From an uncultured Pirellulaceae bacterium (lineage in GTDB: Bacteria > Planctomycetota > Planctomycetia > Pirellulales > Pirellulaceae), in the NCBI GenBank assembly GCA_934255105.1, contig CAKQNH010000115.1:1-9722 (forward strand): a stretch of DNA of 9,722 nucleotides, given 5' to 3'. A model generated the notes under the pieces. That model searched no databases. It was given only the letters and a program-made list of their open reading frames with translations, and was not told where the DNA came from. A program made the translations under genes and the position numbers. Positions 5,025 to 9,722 of this stretch are shown piece by piece (position 1 is the stretch's first letter; each line of letters opens with the position of its first letter).

Positions 5025-6962
5025 TCACAGCGCCGCTGCACTTCCGACAACCTGAAATTCTTCCACAGGATGGTTGTACAAATACTTCCAGACGGGGTCG
5101 AAAAGTTTTTCCCCTGCAGCATTTTCTGGGGACGAACCGCCGGGCGTTACCGACGAATGGGCGCGGCCTGCATCGCCACCTTCATCAGCCGCAGTGATCA
5201 GGCGTCGCGAGTTTTCATACGGTGGCGAAGACATGTCGATGTTTACAATTGGGCCGAATTTGTCCAGCCCCAACATCTCCCACGAGCGATCATAGTGATG
5301 TCCCGTCCAGCCACCGTCGAGTACATGAGTAAAGCCGAAGAAGCGGTTGGCTGGAGTTGCCGAAGGCAGCCCCTGCCAATCCTGATCCTGGTCTCTGGGG
5401 CCGCATAACATGACGACTCGATCGACCCGCTGATACAGAGCAAAACGCGCGGCGGTGGTACTACCATGGGAAGCTCCGCTGAGGATGACTTTGTCCCATC
5501 GCACCCGCGAGCCGTCGTCGGCTAAAAACTGCTCCCACTTGCCCTGCGGATTCTCTTTGGTCAACCACAACAGCATTTGTCGCACACGCTCGGCCGCGCC
5601 GTCGGGCAACTGCAAATCCAACTCGTCGCTAAAGTCCAAGCCCGTCGCCGCTTCCAATCGAACCCTGCCGCGCGCATAAGCATCGGACGGAGCGGGTTGG
5701 CATAGCGTGCCAAACCACTGCCGAGCATAGCTCACGCCAATCGCGTGGATGCCATAGCCGTTCAGTCGCTCGAACAAGCCTGCGTTGTTTCCCATCAGCC
5801 AGATTGTCAGTTTGCCTTGCGGAGCGACACGCGTATCGACTGAGGCGAATTCCATATCTGCCGGCTTTTTATCGCTGCCGAAAACAAAATTGATCTCAGG
5901 GTATTCTTTGGTCTTCGGATCGATCGCACTGGCGCGGGCCTGCAATACATAGCGCTGAGGTGCTGGATCATCGAAAGCGGGCACGCTTTGATCGGCTATG
6001 CCGCGCACAGTATCTTTAGCTTGCTCGACCGCTCGATGAGCTACCGACTGCAAGAAAGCTGCGTACTCAGGATCTAGATTCTCCGGCACAAACGCATTTC
6101 CCACGGGGCTCTCACCAAACAGGCACTCGAACCATACGCACGCTCCCAAGTACTCGCCAGCTAAGTTCGCATGATGCCCGTCCATGCCGAGCGTTTGCTT
6201 ACCGCGACGATCAAGCCAACGATAGCCAACATGCAGTGAATGCGTTTGATCGAGCAGGTCAGGATAGGTTGCCTTTGTCGCGTCGAAGGCGGCATCACCA
6301 CGATAGCCATATTCGGCGTCGTTGTCGGCCATCCAGAATGCGTCGCCTACTGGAATGCGGCGTGCAGACAATTCAGCAGTGATGGTGCGATAGGCGTCGC
6401 TTATCCCTTGATACATGGCAGCCTGCGTGGCCGGTTCACGTTCCGTCTTGGGAGGTCCGGCGAATCGCGGATCATCTTTTCGATAAGCCCAAGTTTGATG
6501 GATCAGCAACTGCGCTTGAGGCGCATAGCGATGCACCACGTCGGCCAATTGCTCCGCGTAGGGCCGATAGGTTTCGACATCATGGCTTTTGATGCTCGCC
6601 TGTTGAATCGTCACAAAATCCCAGCTTTCGCTTTGCAGCGCCTGCGGCAAGGACTCGTCGTTGGAATACTTGGCCGAACTATCCGCTGGGTCCTTTTCGA
6701 ATGCCAAAGCCATGCCCGCATGTCGCTCTAGTGGCGAACCGCCGATCGATAACATTTTCTGAGTCAGCTTGTGCCCGGCCGCCTGTACGATGTCGTCCAG
6801 ATAACGAGTAGCGTTGTGAGTAAAGCTATTGCCTACGGTCAGAATTCGTACATGCTTGGGTTGAGGCTGAGAATCTTGGGGGGCGTCCTCTGCCGTGAGT
6901 GGGGGGCAGCTCAAAATCAAACTGCACAGGAGAATAGAGAGCCAGTGACGCGTTTGTAACAT
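5025..6962 (-). CDS. Exported two-domain hydrolase: DUF4886/SGNH-like domain plus alpha/beta hydrolase
   Basis: ATG at 6962 is preferred over the ATG 45 bases upstream (7007), because the protein then begins MLQTRHWLSILLCSLILSC, a clear signal peptide; a GGA lies 8 bases before it. LILSC is only a marginal lipobox. In this 645-residue form, residues ~35-290 look like DUF4886, an SGNH/GDSL-like fold. It has a nucleophile block VGNSF (Ser46), a mid block VTIQQAS and a DGHHAN block fitting the DxxH dyad (Asp261, His264). Residues ~355-640 look like an alpha/beta hydrolase with nucleophile elbow GASHG (Ser498) and a late histidine in GRAHSSV (His602); the acid residue is not certain. Both catalytic sets appear intact. 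It is probably periplasmic or extracellular, possibly an esterase acting on polysaccharide esters, but the substrate is a guess. It lies downstream of the DUF1501 gene on the same strand and may share its transcript. Confidence 0.8.
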   Translation of the reverse strand: MLQTRHWLSILLCSLILSCPPLTAEDAPQDSQPQPKHVRILTVGNSFTHNATRYLDDIVQAAGHKLTQKMLSIGGSPLERHAGMALAFEKDPADSSAKYSNDESLPQALQSESWDFVTIQQASIKSHDVETYRPYAEQLADVVHRYAPQAQLLIHQTWAYRKDDPRFAGPPKTEREPATQAAMYQGISDAYRTITAELSARRIPVGDAFWMADNDAEYGYRGDAAFDATKATYPDLLDQTHSLHVGYRWLDRRGKQTLGMDGHHANLAGEYLGACVWFECLFGESPVGNAFVPENLDPEYAAFLQSVAHRAVEQAKDTVRGIADQSVPAFDDPAPQRYVLQARASAIDPKTKEYPEINFVFGSDKKPADMEFASVDTRVAPQGKLTIWLMGNNAGLFERLNGYGIHAIGVSYARQWFGTLCQPAPSDAYARGRVRLEAATGLDFSDELDLQLPDGAAERVRQMLLWLTKENPQGKWEQFLADDGSRVRWDKVILSGASHGSTTAARFALYQRVDRVVMLCGPRDQDQDWQGLPSATPANRFFGFTHVLDGGWTGHHYDRSWEMLGLDKFGPIVNIDMSSPPYENSRRLITAADEGGDAGRAHSSVTPGGSSPENAAGEKLFDPVWKYLYNHPVEEFQVVGSAAAL

Positions 6963-7071
6963 GGTGTTTTCCAGAATGGAGTAAAGTTGTTGAGAGTTGT
7001 TAGGCATTCGAAACTCTTGGCGAGTTCCGCAAAGGCAGGTGTGACTTGGAGGGAATGAAATCCTTGACGCG

Positions 7072-7090
7072 TGCCGCTGCCTAAGCGGTA
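7072..7090 (-). terminator. Weak hairpin just after the DUF1501 stop codon
   Basis: TGCCGCT pairs with AGCGGTA (one G-T wobble) around a 5-base loop, starting two bases beyond the DUF1501 stop codon. No U-tract follows on the minus strand. It may be an attenuator or an RNA 3' stabiliser rather than a full terminator, which leaves open read-through into the hydrolase gene. Confidence 0.25.
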
Positions 7091-7091
7091 G

Positions 7092-8564
7092 CTACGCCAG
7101 AATGTCGCGGACGACTTGGCCGTGGACGTCGGTCAGCCGGAATTGACGACCTTGGAAACGGAAGGTCAAACGTTCATGATCGACGCCTAGTAGGTGTAAT
7201 AGTGTAGCTTGAAAGTCATGGATGTGGACGGGTTGTTCCACGGCGTCCATTCCCAATTCATCGGTCGCGCCGTAACTAATGCCCGGTTTGACACCACCGC
7301 CAGCCATCCATAGGGTAAATCCGTAGGGATGGTGATCGCGGCCCCACCTTGGCCGATTGGCGATGTCTCCTTGTAGAAACGGTGTTCGCCCGAACTCGCC
7401 ACCCCAGATAACGAGCGTATCGTCCAACAGGCCTCGGCGTTTCAGATCCAGCACCAGCGCAGCGCTGGCTTGATCCGTGTCCCGGCACTGCGTGTACAGT
7501 TCAGTGGTCAGGCTATTGTGTTGATCCCAGCCCGCGTGCATCAACTGCACAAAACGACAACCGCGTTCGACCATGCGGCGAGCCATCAGGCAGTTATGTG
7601 CAAAAGTACCCGCCTCCTCAACTCCGGGACCATACAAAGCCATCGTCTCGGCGGTCTCTTGCGATAGATCGGCCAGCTCCGGCACGCTGGCTTGCATCTT
7701 GAAACCCATTTCGTACTGTGCAATGCGCGTGGCAATCTCGGGATCGCCAAAGTCGTCAGCCTTAATTTGATTGATCGCCGCGATATCGTCGAGCATCCCA
7801 CGTCGCATGTGGCGACTGATGCCATCTGGATTGGCCACATACAGTACCGGCTCGCTGCTACCGCGCAGTTTGACTCCTTGGTGGCGCGAGGGCAGAAAGC
7901 CGCTGCCCCAATAGAAATCGTAAAAGATCTGTCCGCAGCTTGTACCCTTGCTGACGCTGGTCATGACCACAAACGAAGGCAGCTCATTGGTCTCCGAACC
8001 CAGCCCATAATTGAGCCAAGCACCGATGGTTGGTCGCCCGGGTAGTTCGCTACCGCTGAGCACAAAACTGATGGCCGGCGCGTGGTTGACCTGCTCCGTA
8101 TGCATGCTTTTGACGAAGCACAGTTCGTCCGCGATTTGCGCTGTGTAGGGCATCAGGCTGCTGACCCAAGCACCCGACTGCCCATGCTGAGCAAACGGCT
8201 CAATCGGTGCCAACATGACTTTGCCATTAGCGGCCCCGGTCATGGTGCTAAACCGCCGACCTTCAACCAACGAATCCGGTATCGGCTGGCCATGCATCTC
8301 CTGCAAACGCGGTTTGTAGTCGAACATATCGACGTGAGTCGGGCCACCGTTTTGAAATAGATAGATCACCCGCTTGGCCTTAGGCGCTAAGTGGGGCAGA
8401 CCCGGCAGGCCGGGCACTGCTGGAACGGCAGCGGTTGGGGCAGCTTGCAGGCGGCTATCGCTACCGAGCAGGCTGGCTAGTGCCGCGGTGCCAATACCCG
8501 TAGCGGTTCTGCCAAAGAAGTGTCGACGCGAAAGGTGAGTTTGAAGTTGCTGCAATTGATTCAT
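7092..8564 (-). CDS. DUF1501 protein with twin-arginine signal
   Basis: This is a 490-residue DUF1501 protein, a family related to the alkaline phosphatase/sulfatase superfamily and strongly expanded in Planctomycetes. ATG at 8564 is preferred over GTG at 8573, because AGGTG (8575-8571) lies 6 bases before the ATG and covers that GTG. The N-terminus has a Tat-type signal (SRRHFFG, Arg13-Arg14, then an Ala/Gly-rich hydrophobic stretch), pointing to folded export. Family blocks are present: FQNGGPTHVDMFD at about 70-82, DQH at 347-349, GGEFGRTP at 388-395 and GRDHHPYGF at 408-416, whose Asp and His residues are candidates for metal binding. A short LPGLPGLP stretch follows the signal. Length is normal and no damage is seen. 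It forms an operon with the DUF1553 gene immediately upstream. Biochemical function of the family is not established. Confidence 0.92.
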   Translation of the reverse strand: MNQLQQLQTHLSRRHFFGRTATGIGTAALASLLGSDSRLQAAPTAAVPAVPGLPGLPHLAPKAKRVIYLFQNGGPTHVDMFDYKPRLQEMHGQPIPDSLVEGRRFSTMTGAANGKVMLAPIEPFAQHGQSGAWVSSLMPYTAQIADELCFVKSMHTEQVNHAPAISFVLSGSELPGRPTIGAWLNYGLGSETNELPSFVVMTSVSKGTSCGQIFYDFYWGSGFLPSRHQGVKLRGSSEPVLYVANPDGISRHMRRGMLDDIAAINQIKADDFGDPEIATRIAQYEMGFKMQASVPELADLSQETAETMALYGPGVEEAGTFAHNCLMARRMVERGCRFVQLMHAGWDQHNSLTTELYTQCRDTDQASAALVLDLKRRGLLDDTLVIWGGEFGRTPFLQGDIANRPRWGRDHHPYGFTLWMAGGGVKPGISYGATDELGMDAVEQPVHIHDFQATLLHLLGVDHERLTFRFQGRQFRLTDVHGQVVRDILA

Positions 8565-8570
8565 GACCAA

Positions 8571-8575
8571 CACCT
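8571..8575 (-). promoter_or_regulatory. DUF1501 ribosome-binding site overlapping the DUF1553 stop codon
   Basis: AGGTG on the minus strand (8575-8571) shares two bases with the TAG stop (8576-8574) of the upstream gene and lies 6 bases before the ATG at 8564. The arrangement implies translational coupling of the two genes and rules against the overlapping GTG at 8573 as start. Confidence 0.65.
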
Positions 8576-9722
8576 ATTCGTGGTTCAGTGTTTCATCCAG
8601 ATTTAAAATGGTCAGACAGACGACAGTCCAACTAGCATGCAGCTCAGCGTCGATTTGGCTGTCTCGCGGCGATTGGCCAGCAGACAGCAATTGCAGCGTT
8701 TCATTTTGCTTGTCAACGGACTGAGCAAACATCTGCAGGTTACGCTGCAGTCCCCCCAGCAACACCGACTGTTCGGCTGGTGTGGCCTCGCGTGATAGAA
8801 CGCGCTGCATGATCGAATTCAGACGCTCGGCGTCGCTGCTGAAATCGGCTTGTAGCGCTGTTTGAGCCAGCGTGCGCGCGGCTTCCACGTAGGTGATATC
8901 GTTGAGCAGCAACAGCGATTGCAGTGGCGTATTGGTGCGGACACTGTTGACCGTGCACGTCTGCCGCGTGGCGGTATCGAAAAAGAATGTGGGCGCAATG
9001 ATTCGCCGCCAGAAAACAAACAGGCTGCGTCGGTAGAGCTCCTCTCCTTGCCCCTGCTTATAAGTCTTCTTTCCAAAGGTGGCTTCTTCCCAGACACCCG
9101 GGGGTTGATAGGTGTTGACCCCTGCGCCTCCCGAGACCGGCGACAAAAGTTGGCTCGCCGCCAAAGCTTGGTCGCGCAGCATCCACGAGGGCAAGCGGAA
9201 CCGCGAACTGCGGGTTAGTAAACGATTCTCAGGGTCATCGTCCGCCGCTGGCTGTACCTGGCGCGATGTTTGCCGATAGGTATGGCTGGTGACAATTAAA
9301 CGCACCAAACGTTTCACATCCCAACCACTGTCGCGAAAATCGGCCGCTAGCCAGTTCAGTAGATCCATGTGTGGTGGGAGCTCTCCCTGGACACCAAAAT
9401 CCTCAACCGTCTTGACCAGCCCAATTCCGAAAAACTGTTGCCACAAGCGGTTCACGGTGACGCGCGGCGTGAGCGGGTTCGCATCGTCGACGATCCAGCG
9501 GGCCAGTGCCAAGCGGTCCTGCGGCATCTCTGCCTGAGACGCGGCAGGCTGTGAAGCGTTAGCCTCCGGGGAACTTGCCTCCGAACTACTCCGCTCTATC
9601 GTCCCGGTATGATTCGGCAGAAATGCGGGAGGCGCCGCAGTCACTTCCTGCAAGGGTTGGTTGTAGAGTCCGCGCGCGAACATGAAACTTTTCCGCGGCT
9701 GCGGCATGTCCTGCATGACCAT
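8574..9722 (-). CDS. DUF1553 protein, C-terminal part (5' end outside window)
   Basis: The visible 382 residues are the C-terminal half of a planctomycete DUF1549/DUF1553 protein, often preceded by a cytochrome c-like (PSCyt1) domain. The frame runs off the window. The ATG at the very edge is internal, since VMQDMPQPRKSFMFARGLY is the usual segment before DUF1553. Family blocks are clear: LARWIVDDANPLTPRVTVNRLWQQFFG, then GWDVKRLVRLIVTSHTYRQ, PSWMLRDQALAASQLLS, VNSVRTNTPLQSLLLLND and, near the C-terminus, SWTVVCLTILNLDETLNHE. A Ser/Ala/Glu-rich linker at about visible residues 38-66 looks longer than usual. It is expected to be exported and to work with the adjacent DUF1501 protein, possibly as an electron-transfer/degradation pair, but this is an inference from conserved pairing only. 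Confidence 0.92.
   Translation of the reverse strand: MVMQDMPQPRKSFMFARGLYNQPLQEVTAAPPAFLPNHTGTIERSSSEASSPEANASQPAASQAEMPQDRLALARWIVDDANPLTPRVTVNRLWQQFFGIGLVKTVEDFGVQGELPPHMDLLNWLAADFRDSGWDVKRLVRLIVTSHTYRQTSRQVQPAADDDPENRLLTRSSRFRLPSWMLRDQALAASQLLSPVSGGAGVNTYQPPGVWEEATFGKKTYKQGQGEELYRRSLFVFWRRIIAPTFFFDTATRQTCTVNSVRTNTPLQSLLLLNDITYVEAARTLAQTALQADFSSDAERLNSIMQRVLSREATPAEQSVLLGGLQRNLQMFAQSVDKQNETLQLLSAGQSPRDSQIDAELHASWTVVCLTILNLDETLNHE

Noticed and set aside
4935..5408. 157-residue plus-strand open frame entering the hydrolase gene
   Set aside because: Most of it is antisense to a well-supported gene, and its sequence shows no domain-like pattern.
6240..6731. 163-residue plus-strand open frame inside the hydrolase gene
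   Set aside because: It is fully antisense to the DUF4886-like domain. Long antisense frames are common in GC-rich coding DNA.

Overview
The window looks like chromosomal DNA from a planctomycete of the Pirellulaceae type (Rhodopirellula/Blastopirellula relatives). The strongest indicator is the adjacent DUF1553 and DUF1501 genes, a pairing that is highly expanded in Planctomycetes. A Pro/Gln-rich exported protein with a conserved-looking C-terminus and GC-rich intergenic palindromes fit the same assignment. No rRNA, tRNA, transposase or CRISPR array was seen.

Layout: (1) 1-411, plus strand, the C-terminal receiver domain of a response regulator or, more likely, a hybrid histidine kinase that starts upstream. 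(2) 412-719, a convergent intergenic region with two possible terminator hairpins and a 46-bp tandem repeat (2.65 copies). (3) 720-1547, minus, a CvfB/YitL-like S1 RNA-binding protein, AT-richer than its neighbours. (4) 1624-3156, minus, a Wzx/MATE-like polysaccharide flippase. (5) 3255-4625, minus, an exported low-complexity Pro/Gln/Gly-rich protein with a distinct C-terminal block. (6) 4626-5024, a 399-bp repeat-rich intergenic region: a 7-bp tandem repeat, two copies of a GCCCGGAGGGC element and a perfect 8-bp-stem hairpin between them. (7) 5025-6962, minus, an exported two-domain hydrolase (DUF4886/SGNH-like plus alpha/beta hydrolase). (8) 7092-8564, minus, DUF1501 protein with a twin-arginine signal. 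(9) 8574-9722, minus, the C-terminal part of a DUF1553 protein whose start lies beyond the window.

How the genes work together: the DUF1553-DUF1501 pair is almost certainly one operon, because the ribosome-binding site of DUF1501 overlaps the DUF1553 stop codon. The hydrolase follows 129 bp downstream on the same strand and may be co-transcribed. All three are probably exported and may act on extracellular organic matter, but the substrate cannot be read from sequence. The flippase and CvfB-like genes are on the same strand 76 bp apart, with no obvious functional link. I did not find a convincing new multi-gene system. The points most worth following up are the repeat-laden intergenic regions, the double-hydrolase fusion and the C-terminal block of the exported protein.
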